Of a stretch of 5,517 nucleotides of DNA, positions 1 through 4,981 are shown in pieces (positions within the stretch are counted from its first letter, which is position 1; each line of letters opens with the position of its first letter). The translations under genes were made by a program, and so were the position numbers. Under the pieces are notes generated by a model. The model saw only the letters and a list, made by a program, of their open reading frames with translations, was not told the DNA's origin and made no database searches. This stretch comes from Verrucomicrobiota bacterium (GTDB taxonomy: Bacteria > Verrucomicrobiota > Verrucomicrobiia > Limisphaerales > SXQI01): NCBI GenBank assembly GCA_008933045.1, contig WBXJ01000188.1, positions 1 through 5,517 on the forward strand. The letters run 5' to 3'.

Positions 1-124
1 CCCGCAGCCGCACGGCTTCGAGCGGCGTAGGCACGCGCGCGATGTGAACCGCGTTGTAAGCGTGCATTTCATCCCACAGGAGCATCGTGCGCTGGAAAGT
101 ATTGAGTCGGCCCGGACTGGACAT
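1..124 (-). CDS. N-terminal part of an unrecognised protein, cut by the window edge
   Basis: An open frame reads leftwards from an ATG at 124 and runs off the window after 41 codons. The protein begins MSSPGRLNTFQRTMLLWDEM and continues with HAYNAVHIARVPTPLEAVRL. The pattern 'NTFQ-x-x-M-L-x-W-x-E-x-H-x-YNAVH' looks like a genuine conserved N-terminus. My impression is that it resembles the start of condensation- or acyltransferase-like proteins of Verrucomicrobiota and Planctomycetota, but this is recall and not a demonstrated match. The frame stays open upstream of the ATG, with TTG alternatives near 160, but the residues there are low-complexity and arginine-rich, so I prefer ATG 124. No clear Shine-Dalgarno sequence precedes it. 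The DNA is about 70% G+C, higher than the island genes to its right, so this is probably native chromosome flanking the accessory region. Confidence 0.6.
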   Translation of the reverse strand, partial: MSSPGRLNTFQRTMLLWDEMHAYNAVHIARVPTPLEAVRLR

Positions 125-511
125 TCCAGCGAGAGTGACGGAGCGGCGCGCGCGGTTCAACCGCGGCGTGCAACGGCACAACGCCGACAATCCTCTCCAC
201 CGCCCGGTCCACTGCGGACTGGATGATTCACTGCAACTGCAAGAAATTGCTTTCGCGCCCGCCGCACCGGAAGCGGTCAGAACGCGGACAGACGTCGGGG
301 AGTGAGGAGGTCTGGGGGGAGCGAGGAGCGGAGGAAGGATGATTTCGGCTGTCCGCGCTGCTCAGAAGAGCGGATTTCTTTGGGTGAGGCTCGGTTGTGG
401 CGACATTCATGCGCTCAAGCGTCGCTTCATTCTTACTATCAGTCCGTCACGCTATGCTTTTACGGACGCGGTTTTCCGGGCGGTCGCAAGCTGTGGAAAT
501 GGCGGAGGTGA
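125..511. other. Intergenic region containing repeat R1, no convincing gene
   Basis: This gap lies between the start of the left-edge gene and the stop of the large GYF_2 protein gene. It holds repeat R1 (236-342). The remainder, 125-235 and 343-511, shows no frame with convincing protein character on either strand. The 60-codon minus-strand frame at 228-410 is largely the repeat translated. A weak imperfect hairpin, GTCCGT at 442-447 with ACGGAC at 462-467 and a 14-base loop, lies 45-70 bases beyond the stop of the GYF_2 gene. It could act as a terminator, but no T tract follows on the minus strand. Confidence 0.5.
236..342 (+). repeat. Interspersed repeat copy R1 (107 bases)
   Basis: This copy starts ACTGCA and ends GAGGAAGGATGA. 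Aligned by eye without gaps to R3 (5148-5254), it differs at about 10 of 107 positions. The conserved core reads GCACCGGAA, then AGAACGCGGAC, then CGTCGGGG. The right half is an almost pure purine tract on the plus strand. R1 lies downstream of the GYF_2 gene that ends at 512 and upstream of the left-edge gene. A translated frame exists in both R1 and R3, but it is arginine- and serine-rich and joined to unrelated sequence each time, so I treat the element as noncoding. Whether it is a mobile element remnant, a REP-like element or a regulatory repeat cannot be decided here. Confidence 0.85.
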
Positions 512-1780
512 CTACGTCTTAGTGTAGAACTTTTCCAATTCAAGAGCCCACTTCTCGTACGCTTCCAGTTGGGAAAGCATCTCCTCCAAATCGGGCAAGG
601 CCACTGCAATCTGTAGCTCATCGAGTAGCGGCTGGACTGAGTTAATGAAGCTCGACGCCAACCCATACACGCTTTGGAAAATTGATTGAACGCGATGCTC
701 CTCATTAGCGAGAGCCGCGTTCCTCTTGTCTCGCGCTGCGGTGGCAATAGCTGAATAGTGAAATGCCGCCACAGCCGGAGCGACAGCTAAAAATACTCCC
801 AAAAAGACCCCGTTCATCATCGTATCAACGTCCCTTGCCGCCGCAATTAGGCCGCACGCGATAATAAGGACGAAGCCAAGGATTGTCCAGAGGGTCGCAA
901 GACCTTGCTCGCGGCTCCCGTCCGGTAGGTTAATTTCATGCCGGGGAATTGTGACATCTTCGCCGTTCAAGCGATCCAAAATCAGGAGGCGGTGCGGAGA
1001 ATTGATGATGGCTTTGAGAATGGAGATGGCGACCGCCAATCTGGCTCGGCGTTCCCGGAACTTGAGCAGTTCCCGGATGTTCGCGGTTGTCTCCGAATCC
1101 ATAAGCGCGGACGCCTTGGCTTCCAGATCACTAGCGAGACGTGCTGTTTCATCCACGAGTTTCTTGTCGCTGAAGTCAGAAAATGCGGCGGTGGAAATTC
1201 CAAACTGGCTTGTCCAATGGCTGTGTTTTTTCGCCGCCAGATAGGTAATCCAAGGTGCTTTTCCGAGGTAGGCTGCGCTCAATTCGAGAAGCTTGCGGAC
1301 CACGAACAGCCCTTCGCGCCGTGTGTTTTCTTCGTTCGTGTTAGCAACCGTCGTTCCGGCCACCACGCCCGGTCGAAAGCCGAACAGAACACCCAAGGCT
1401 GGAATAGCTTTCACCAATGCGCCCTTAAATGACGAGTCCTCGCTTTCTGGCAAGGCGCGCATTTCAGTCACAAGAAAATCGTGAAGTCCCTGACGGTCTT
1501 GCTGGGAAATCTCGGCTAGCGCAAGTGGTGCAGTTGTTGCAAGAGATGAAGCCGGGACCGGAGGAGGCGGCGGGGGCGGGGGCGGTGCGGGTTGCTTCGT
1601 CGAGGGAAACAGAACGCCCATCGGAGTCCACTGAGAATCCCCGACTGGGCAGATCAACGTGTCGTCCGAGATCAACCCATCCTTCCGCATGGACAGCAAC
1701 ACGTCCTTGGCCAGCGGCCCCTCCGTGCTCTGGCTACGCAGGACGTAGAATTGGTCAGTTTGCGGGGGGTCTGAGTCCAT
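512..1780 (-). CDS. GYF_2-like domain membrane protein with polyproline linker
   Basis: This 422-aa protein has three parts. Residues 11-58 form a GYF_2-like domain: FYVLRSQ, the GPL signature at 21-23, then G-L-I-S-x-D-T at 35-41 and W51-T-P-M. Residues 64-76 are a linker with nine consecutive prolines (66-74). The rest, about 90-422, I cannot assign. It is helical in character, with two probable membrane helices at about 294-316 and 322-346, and charged, likely helical stretches at about 204-250 and 350-418. Hydrophobic stretches at 123-145 are too weak to call. No N-terminal signal peptide is visible, so the GYF_2 domain is probably cytoplasmic with a membrane hairpin near the C-terminus. 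GYF domains bind proline-rich peptides in the eukaryotic family; the bacterial ligand is generally unknown. The gene follows the other GYF_2 gene by 56 bases on the same strand, so the two are probably co-transcribed. No Shine-Dalgarno sequence precedes the ATG, but the domain begins directly after it, which supports this start. Coding lines counted at 48-53% G+C are well below the window edges. Confidence 0.9.
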   Translation of the reverse strand: MDSDPPQTDQFYVLRSQSTEGPLAKDVLLSMRKDGLISDDTLICPVGDSQWTPMGVLFPSTKQPAPPPPPPPPPVPASSLATTAPLALAEISQQDRQGLHDFLVTEMRALPESEDSSFKGALVKAIPALGVLFGFRPGVVAGTTVANTNEENTRREGLFVVRKLLELSAAYLGKAPWITYLAAKKHSHWTSQFGISTAAFSDFSDKKLVDETARLASDLEAKASALMDSETTANIRELLKFRERRARLAVAISILKAIINSPHRLLILDRLNGEDVTIPRHEINLPDGSREQGLATLWTILGFVLIIACGLIAAARDVDTMMNGVFLGVFLAVAPAVAAFHYSAIATAARDKRNAALANEEHRVQSIFQSVYGLASSFINSVQPLLDELQIAVALPDLEEMLSQLEAYEKWALELEKFYTKT

Positions 1781-1836
1781 CAGGAGCGGGGCGAAGGGCG
1801 GAAACCGGGTGGAGGTATGACGCGATTGGGGTCACG

Positions 1837-2322
1837 TCACTTTGACGGCTTTTTCGTGTCCGTTACCAAGAGGATCACGCCGACGACGATCGTCACCATA
1901 CCCACGATCGAACCGAGAAGGCGATTCAGCATGAGCCCGATGTTGTTTACGTTGGTGTGGCTGTCCGTGCCAACGGTAGTACTGTAAAAAAAGAGAAAGT
2001 ATCCGGCGATGAGAGCGCCAATGATAATGACCATCCACGCGATTTCGGCCCGCTCGGGACGCCGCTCTTGGGAAATCCACTCTAGGGGATTCCCCTTCAC
2101 GGGTTTCGGGTCGGTTTTGGCTCTGTCCGGTGAAGGGGTTGCCACGACCTTCCGATCAACCGCAAGTTCTCGATAGTAATGAGCGGTCTGCCATTCTTTG
2201 TCGCCTGTGCGGAAAACGGGTGTTTGCGGAGTAACCGCACCCTTTTCCAGCAATGCTCGCAAATCTCCCTTGCTGACCGGGCCAATCTGGTTCTCGGATT
2301 CAAGGTAGTAGTATTCGGCCAT
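1837..2322 (-). CDS. Small GYF_2-like domain protein with two membrane helices
   Basis: This 161-aa protein opens with a typical GYF_2-like domain at about residues 4-52: YYYLESENQIGPVSKGDL, then G28-A-V-T-P-Q-T and W44. A charged, proline-containing linker (about 60-90) follows. Then comes a first membrane helix at about 93-115, a short loop, and a second helix at about 133-154. The loop carries NNIGLM at 126-131 followed by N-R, a motif I associate with bacterial membrane proteins of this small GYF_2 type. The C-terminus is short and basic (DTKKPSK). The predicted arrangement is a cytoplasmic GYF_2 domain on a two-helix membrane hairpin, a smaller version of the neighbouring 422-aa protein. 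It is the upstream gene of the pair. Its ATG lies inside CCATGG with no Shine-Dalgarno sequence. Function is unknown. A role as a membrane-bound adaptor is inferred from architecture only. Confidence 0.92.
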   Translation of the reverse strand: MAEYYYLESENQIGPVSKGDLRALLEKGAVTPQTPVFRTGDKEWQTAHYYRELAVDRKVVATPSPDRAKTDPKPVKGNPLEWISQERRPERAEIAWMVIIIGALIAGYFLFFYSTTVGTDSHTNVNNIGLMLNRLLGSIVGMVTIVVGVILLVTDTKKPSK

Positions 2323-2643
2323 GGGAAACGGGGGCGAGAACTACAACCCCAAAGTCATCACTGTGCTGCGCGTGGTGCTGTGGCTGGGAGGGAGCATGGT
2401 GCCGGTTGTAGTCGGCGTGGAGGCTCGCCGGCAAGCACGAAAGCCCGCGACTGAATCGTGCGGGCGCGAGTGCATGGGAGAGGTCGCGCCAGCGACGAAC
2501 GACGAGCCCCGTGGAACTCCGACTGTTTTATCCGGGCGTGGGAATGTCGGGTGCCCGAAATGCGGTTGCGGCCGTGTCGCATCCCGATTATACAAGCAGC
2601 CGGGCGCTCGCCGATGAGCCTGCGCCCGTCACATTTTCGCGCA
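2323..2643. other. GC-rich gap between divergent genes, no firm gene
   Basis: This 321-base stretch separates the minus-strand GYF_2 gene from the plus-strand zinc-ribbon gene and should hold the promoters of both. I see no convincing -35/-10 pair. A line counted near 2461-2520 is about 72% G+C. Several plus-strand frames are open. One (2321-2617, 98 codons) includes a hydrophobic run near its start and a lone CPKCG motif near its end. Another (from a GTG at 2511) has ordinary codon use but no recognisable sequence. The zinc-ribbon frame itself is open back to 2458. None of these upstream parts has enough support to call as a gene. Confidence 0.45.
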
Positions 2644-3165
2644 ATGATCCTGACCCGCCGAGTGCCCAATACTTTCTTCTGCACATACTGCGAGTGCCGC
2701 TTTGAGCACGATGCGGAGACGGCCGGCCGGCCAGTCACCTGCCCGTCGTGCGATGCTGGTCTTGCGGCCCCGCCCCACATTCCCGCAGTACATCGAGCGC
2801 AACGGCAGACATCGATCCCCGCTATGCTCCGGGCGGTATGGCCGTCACCGGCGCGGCCACGGGCTCAGAAACGGCATCTGACACGGCCAATCGTGCTGTG
2901 GCACTGGCGGGAATCCGTCTGGCAGCAAGCCCTGAAGCCAGCTTGGAGCACCGCCAGCTACGCGAGCATTTTTGGTTTCATCGGTGCGTTCCGGAATGAT
3001 GCCACGCTCTTCGAGCGCTACATCGCTTGGATGATCTGCGGTTGGTGCTTGTATGCCGTGGGCTTTGTCGTGGCGTACCTGGTTGCACTCGCGGTTCATG
3101 CGGCGCGGCATCTTGCCACCGCATCTGCCGGGCGGTCACAATCGCTGCCATCGGCGTGCCTTTGA
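2644..3165 (+). CDS. Zinc-ribbon membrane protein, possibly frameshifted at its C-terminus
   Basis: Counting from ATG 2644 the product is 173 aa. Residues 10-37 form a zinc ribbon: FFCTYCECRF, then ETAGRPVTCPSCDAGL, giving two CxxC knuckles about 18 residues apart. The 'AGR-x-V-x-CP-x-C' pattern is typical of small bacterial zinc ribbons found at the N-terminus of membrane proteins. A basic, proline-rich linker follows. One weak hydrophobic stretch (ASIFGFIGAF) and one strong membrane helix (MICGWCLYAVGFVVAYLVAL) come next. The frame is open upstream to 2458, with ATGs at 2458 and 2614, but those residues are arginine-rich and unlike the rest. I therefore chose the ATG nine codons before the zinc ribbon, and this choice is uncertain. 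The final residues after HAARHLATAS look out of frame. A different frame there encodes AVTIAAIGVPLIGTGFL, which resembles a further membrane helix. This is the only gene called on the plus strand. Confidence 0.55.
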   Translation: MILTRRVPNTFFCTYCECRFEHDAETAGRPVTCPSCDAGLAAPPHIPAVHRAQRQTSIPAMLRAVWPSPARPRAQKRHLTRPIVLWHWRESVWQQALKPAWSTASYASIFGFIGAFRNDATLFERYIAWMICGWCLYAVGFVVAYLVALAVHAARHLATASAGRSQSLPSACL

Positions 3166-3182
3166 TCGGAACAGGGTTCCTG

Positions 3183-3228
3183 CGTCCTCCGCACCGGAAA
3201 AATCAAGAACGCGGACAGGCGTCGGGGG
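3183..3228 (+). repeat. Interspersed repeat copy R2 (short, diverged)
   Basis: This is a third, partial copy of the R1/R3 repeat in the same orientation. It preserves CCGCACCGGAA at about 3189-3199 and AGAACGCGGAC at 3206-3216, followed by AGGCGTCGGGG, with one extra base and several changes between the two blocks. The purine-rich right half is shortened to a G-rich run ending near 3238. The copy sits between the convergent 3' ends of the plus-strand zinc-ribbon gene and the truncated oxidoreductase frame, and it supplies the last residues of the latter. Confidence 0.7.
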
Positions 3229-3439
3229 GGAAGGGGGGCTGATTGTTGATGTCAATGAGCTCGACCGAATGCCCTTGTCGCGCCGCAGCAGCAGCCATCA
3301 CGCCCGCAGGCGTCCCGCCATAGACGCACACCTCGGCACCAATCGACGGCGACGCAGCGAGAGTCGCGGTGGCGAGGAGGAAAAGCGGGAGCAAGCGGCG
3401 GAAATGAATCGGCTGAAAGTGCGGGAGTCTGCGCATCAT
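3203..3439 (-). pseudogene. Truncated FAD-dependent oxidoreductase, N-terminal fragment
   Basis: The 78-codon frame encodes an N-terminal signal peptide (basic MMRRLPHFQPIHFRR, hydrophobic LLPLFLLATATLAA, likely cleavage after SIGA). It continues directly into the FAD/NAD-binding beta-alpha-beta motif EVCVYGGTPAGVMAAAAARQ followed by GHSVELID. The YGGTPAG-x-x-A-A-x-x-AARQG pattern is characteristic of secreted FAD-dependent oxidoreductases of the xanthan-lyase-like type (the Pfam FAD-dependent oxidoreductase family). Family members are several hundred residues long. Here homology ends at about residue 64 (position 3248), and the last residues (PPFPPDACPRS) are repeat R2 translated. The fragment is therefore almost certainly nonfunctional as an oxidoreductase, though a secreted peptide could still be made. 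Its ATG overlaps the stop codon of the upstream zinc-ribbon gene (ATGA at 3439-3436), which may simply mark where island DNA joined the old gene. Confidence 0.8.
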
Positions 3440-4146
3440 TCATCTTTGTCTCGCTCATAATGCTCAGGTAGCTCTCCGAACGACAATGACTGTCTTCGGT
3501 CATAAAACCATTCCCAATACTCAGAGTCTAGATCATCAAATGAGACATCCCAATCCGCGTCTGTCGGAATCGGCTCGTCTTCTGGTTCAGCCGGTTCCGC
3601 AGATTGCTCGGGCTTGTCCTCGCTGGTGCCGGTAGGCTTAGGGCAGCGATCCTCTAAGCGTTTTCGGCGTTCCGCAGTGCCCTTGAATCGTGCCTGTAAC
3701 TCTTCCCACTTCCGTGCTTCTTCTATACTTTGTTCTGCTCTGGCCTTTGCCTCATCAGGTGGGGGCGGAGCGCCATCCAAATATACGCGATGACCACGCT
3801 CGTAGCGATACTCGCGTGCATCGAAATCGCACAAGATTGGCGAAGTGGTTTCGGGAGTCGGCGGATTGGCGGGCTCTGGTGAAGGTGAATCACTGAGACT
3901 TCCGGCTACGTTGCAGTAAGGGCAGTCATATCGCTGTTCAGCGAGTTCGCGCGGAGTGAGTATCATCACCTTGCGGCATTGAGGACACGGAAACTTTAGT
4001 TCTTGGTAGGTTGGCTGGACTATCGCGCCGCCTGCGAAACAATATGGGCAGGCAAACCTCCGTTGGAAATACTCAGTCTCGGTAAGCGCCATCACTTTGG
4101 AGCAGTGTGGGCAGGCAAACTTTCGGTCTGAGTAGCTTGGGGACAT
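3436..4146 (-). CDS. Protein with duplicated zinc ribbons and acidic C-terminal tail
   Basis: This 236-aa protein contains an internal duplication. Residues 9-36 (KFACPHCSKVMALTETE, ending RRFACPYC) and 51-78 (KFPCPQCRKVMILTPRE, ending QRYDCPYC) align closely with a period of 42 residues. Each unit has two CxxC knuckles, with cysteines at 12/15 and 33/36, then 54/57 and 75/78, so two zinc sites are expected. A proline- and serine-rich linker follows (about 82-103), then a segment with REYRYERGHRVYLDG (111-125). A charged helix with coiled-coil character spans about 131-167. A strongly acidic tail (176-236) carries aromatic residues (EYWEWFYDR). There is no signal peptide or membrane segment, so it is predicted to be cytoplasmic. 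The partner, nucleic acid or protein, cannot be told from the sequence. The ATG follows a small palindrome directly, without a Shine-Dalgarno sequence. It is the last intact gene of the minus-strand series. Confidence 0.9.
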   Translation of the reverse strand: MSPSYSDRKFACPHCSKVMALTETEYFQRRFACPYCFAGGAIVQPTYQELKFPCPQCRKVMILTPRELAEQRYDCPYCNVAGSLSDSPSPEPANPPTPETTSPILCDFDAREYRYERGHRVYLDGAPPPPDEAKARAEQSIEEARKWEELQARFKGTAERRKRLEDRCPKPTGTSEDKPEQSAEPAEPEDEPIPTDADWDVSFDDLDSEYWEWFYDRRQSLSFGELPEHYERDKDE

Positions 4147-4159
4147 GGCGTTAATCGCC
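4147..4159 (-). promoter_or_regulatory. Small palindrome abutting the start codon of the zinc-ribbon gene
   Basis: On the coding strand the 13 bases immediately before the ATG at 4146 read GGCGATTAACGCC, a four-base perfect inverted repeat around ATTAA. It occupies the place where a ribosome binding site would be expected, and no Shine-Dalgarno sequence is present. It could be an operator or a small hairpin affecting initiation. Equally it could be the end of a larger structured element, since CGCCTA at 4156-4161 pairs with TAGGCG at 4351-4356. Confidence 0.35.
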
Positions 4160-4180
4160 TACGACCCCAGAACAGGAAGA

Positions 4181-4208
4181 GGCAACGCAGATTTTACTCT
4201 GCGTTGCC
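4181..4208 (-). repeat. Perfect 11-bp hairpin upstream of the duplicated-zinc-ribbon gene
   Basis: GGCAACGCAGA (4181-4191) and TCTGCGTTGCC (4198-4208) are perfect inverted repeats around the six-base loop TTTTAC. The hairpin lies 34 bases upstream of the ATG at 4146 on the coding strand. There it is followed by the pyrimidine-rich stretch TCTTCCTGTTCT, which is not a clean T run. It may be a weak terminator, a 5'-leader element, or part of a larger folded recombination site. Confidence 0.75.
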
Positions 4209-4288
4209 AATTCGGCTGCCGCGGTTGGTCTCTCCTTGGCCGATTCGGAGATGAAAGGCCGTCCCCCCGAAAACTTTGGGGTGCGGTA

Positions 4289-4310
4289 GCAGAGGCGCTT
4301 TCGCCTCTGC
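4289..4310 (-). repeat. Perfect 9-bp hairpin downstream of the split-zinc-ribbon gene
   Basis: GCAGAGGCG (4289-4297) and CGCCTCTGC (4302-4310) pair perfectly around a four-base loop. On the minus strand the tip reads GCGAAAGC, a sequence known for unusually stable small hairpins. It lies about 70 bases past the stop of the gene ending at 4382. A transcription-terminator role is possible, but no T tract follows on either strand. Confidence 0.7.
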
Positions 4311-4348
4311 CTTGACTCTTGCTACTCACGGCTTTGCAGATTGGTTTT

Positions 4349-4356
4349 GTTAGGCG
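4349..4356 (-). repeat. GCCTAAC box, copy 1 (GTTAGGCG on plus strand)
   Basis: The octamer lies 26 bases beyond the stop of the split-zinc-ribbon gene. Read on the coding strand it is CGCCTAAC followed by AAAACC. GCCTAAC fits the RYYYAAC consensus of the R'' box of integron attC sites exactly. Its outer six bases can pair with CGCCTA at 4156-4161, across the hairpin-rich region. Confidence 0.5.
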
Positions 4357-4381
4357 ACTGGGATTCATTGATGGCATAGAA

Positions 4382-4648
4382 TTATGCTTCCCAATCCACG
4401 GCTCCGCACTTCGGGCATTTATGCCCTCGACTGACGATCCATTGAACGATTTCGTCCTTAAATATGAGAATGCCGACACCGCCCGTGATGAGGGCAATCA
4501 CAATCGGGAGCGCCAACCCAGTACCCGCAAACACGTATGCAACCCACGCCCAAAAGCCTCCGAGAGGAAGCGCGCCTCCGATTATCTTCACGATCAACTC
4601 CACTGTTGTCTTCTCCGAATACCTGCACTTACGACATCTGATCTTCAT
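4382..4648 (-). CDS. Small membrane protein with a zinc ribbon split by two membrane helices
   Basis: This 88-aa protein starts MKIRCRKCRYSEKTTVE, giving a first CxxC knuckle at Cys5/Cys8. Two hydrophobic segments follow at about residues 17-41 and 43-64, separated by a short glycine-containing turn. The C-terminus carries a second knuckle, HKCPKCGAVDWEA (Cys78/Cys81). Two membrane helices in a hairpin would put both termini on the same side, so the four cysteines could form one zinc site at the membrane surface. The stop of the upstream gene is only 6 bases before this ATG, so the two are almost certainly translated from one mRNA. There is no Shine-Dalgarno sequence, and coupled initiation is likely. 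I do not recognise a named family. Small zinc-ribbon membrane proteins of this type are common as uncharacterised accessory genes. Confidence 0.88.
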   Translation of the reverse strand: MKIRCRKCRYSEKTTVELIVKIIGGALPLGGFWAWVAYVFAGTGLALPIVIALITGGVGILIFKDEIVQWIVSRGHKCPKCGAVDWEA

Positions 4649-4653
4649 AGAGG

Positions 4654-4661
4654 GTTAGGCG
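4654..4661 (-). repeat. GCCTAAC box, copy 2
   Basis: On the coding strand CGCCTAAC contains the TAA stop codon (4657-4655) of the 101-aa gene and is followed after five bases by the ATG of the next gene. It matches the attC R'' consensus, but only six bases separate the two genes, so no attC hairpin can be present here. Confidence 0.45.
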
Positions 4662-4960
4662 TTTCCAGGTTCATTGGAGTCTTTGGGAGTGTGCCATCCA
4701 ACCTTGTCTAGGCATCCGAGAATCCAAGCACGCACCTGGCTGGAGCCGCCGCTGTGCCGTCTTAGCTTCTGGTGGGACGCCAGAGTGGAAATCCAAATCT
4801 CTAGCTCCCGAATATGTTCGTGCTCGTAGGACCGTGCATGACTGCGCAGCGCACTGAGAGCGATATCAAGGCGACTGCGCTCCTCGGGATAGTAACCACC
4901 CTCCGCAGCGTGTCGAATGACCTCACGGATTTCGATCTTCGCTTCTTCGATGGTCATCAT
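4655..4960 (-). CDS. Unrecognised 101-aa helical protein
   Basis: The protein begins MMTIEEAKIEIREVIRHAAE and is dominated by charged amphipathic helices. A first helix covers about residues 4-20, then GGYYPEE, then further helices at about 28-47 and 48-62. The C-terminal third has the low-complexity RRHSGGSS turn and the segment QVRAWILGCLDKVGWH, ending in a polar tail. It has no cysteine motifs, signal peptide or membrane segment, so it is predicted to be soluble and cytoplasmic. I do not recognise a family. The gene starts 14 bases after the stop of the 47-aa gene and ends 6 bases before the split-zinc-ribbon gene, which indicates an operon. Two adjacent ATGs form the start; the first is used here. 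The stop codon is embedded in a GCCTAAC box. No Shine-Dalgarno sequence is seen. Confidence 0.85.
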   Translation of the reverse strand: MMTIEEAKIEIREVIRHAAEGGYYPEERSRLDIALSALRSHARSYEHEHIRELEIWISTLASHQKLRRHSGGSSQVRAWILGCLDKVGWHTPKDSNEPGNA

Positions 4961-4973
4961 AGGGTCGTAGCTT

Positions 4974-4981
4974 GTTAGGCG
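4974..4981 (-). repeat. GCCTAAC box, copy 3
   Basis: On the coding strand CGCCTAACAAGC contains the TAA stop codon (4977-4975) of the 47-aa gene and leads, 14 bases after the stop, into the ATG of the 101-aa gene. GCCTAACAA is a common beginning for integron attC sites, but the second half of such a site is not visible here. Confidence 0.45.

Larger units (their letters stand above)
4160..4381. other. Hairpin-rich intergenic region
   Basis: The gap between the split-zinc-ribbon gene and the duplicated-zinc-ribbon gene has no convincing reading frame but is dense in inverted repeats. There are two long perfect hairpins (4181-4208 and 4289-4310). There are also shorter ones, CCCC/GGGG at 4265-4281, TCTCC at 4231-4235 with GGAGA at 4247-4251, and CCAA at 4207-4210 with TTGG at 4225-4228. 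Complementary six-base ends lie at 4156-4161 and 4351-4356. On the minus strand this would form a folded transcript region between two genes. It is a candidate for an attC-like recombination site, tandem terminators or a structured leader. Confidence 0.6.

Noticed and set aside
283..357. Nine-base inverted repeat CGCGGACAG / CTGTCCGCG around the purine tract of R1
   Set aside because: The right arm is absent at R2 and R3, and a match of this size within 100 bases is expected by chance.
228..410. A 60-codon minus-strand frame across R1, similar to the upstream extension of the 47-aa gene across R3
   Set aside because: The shared residues come only from the noncoding repeat, and the sequence on either side is unrelated, so it is not evidence of a shared protein.
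938..1432. 164-codon plus-strand frame inside the large GYF_2 gene
   Set aside because: It is antisense to a gene with clear domain and membrane segments, and its own residues show no recognisable features.
2321..2617. 98-codon plus-strand frame with a hydrophobic run and a CPKCG motif
   Set aside because: It overlaps the start codon of the well-supported GYF_2 gene, has only one CxxC knuckle and is otherwise low-complexity. I kept it only as a remark in the gap description.
3053..3460. 135-codon plus-strand frame across R2 and the oxidoreductase remnant
   Set aside because: It is arginine- and serine-rich shadow coding opposite a recognisable signal peptide and nucleotide-binding motif.
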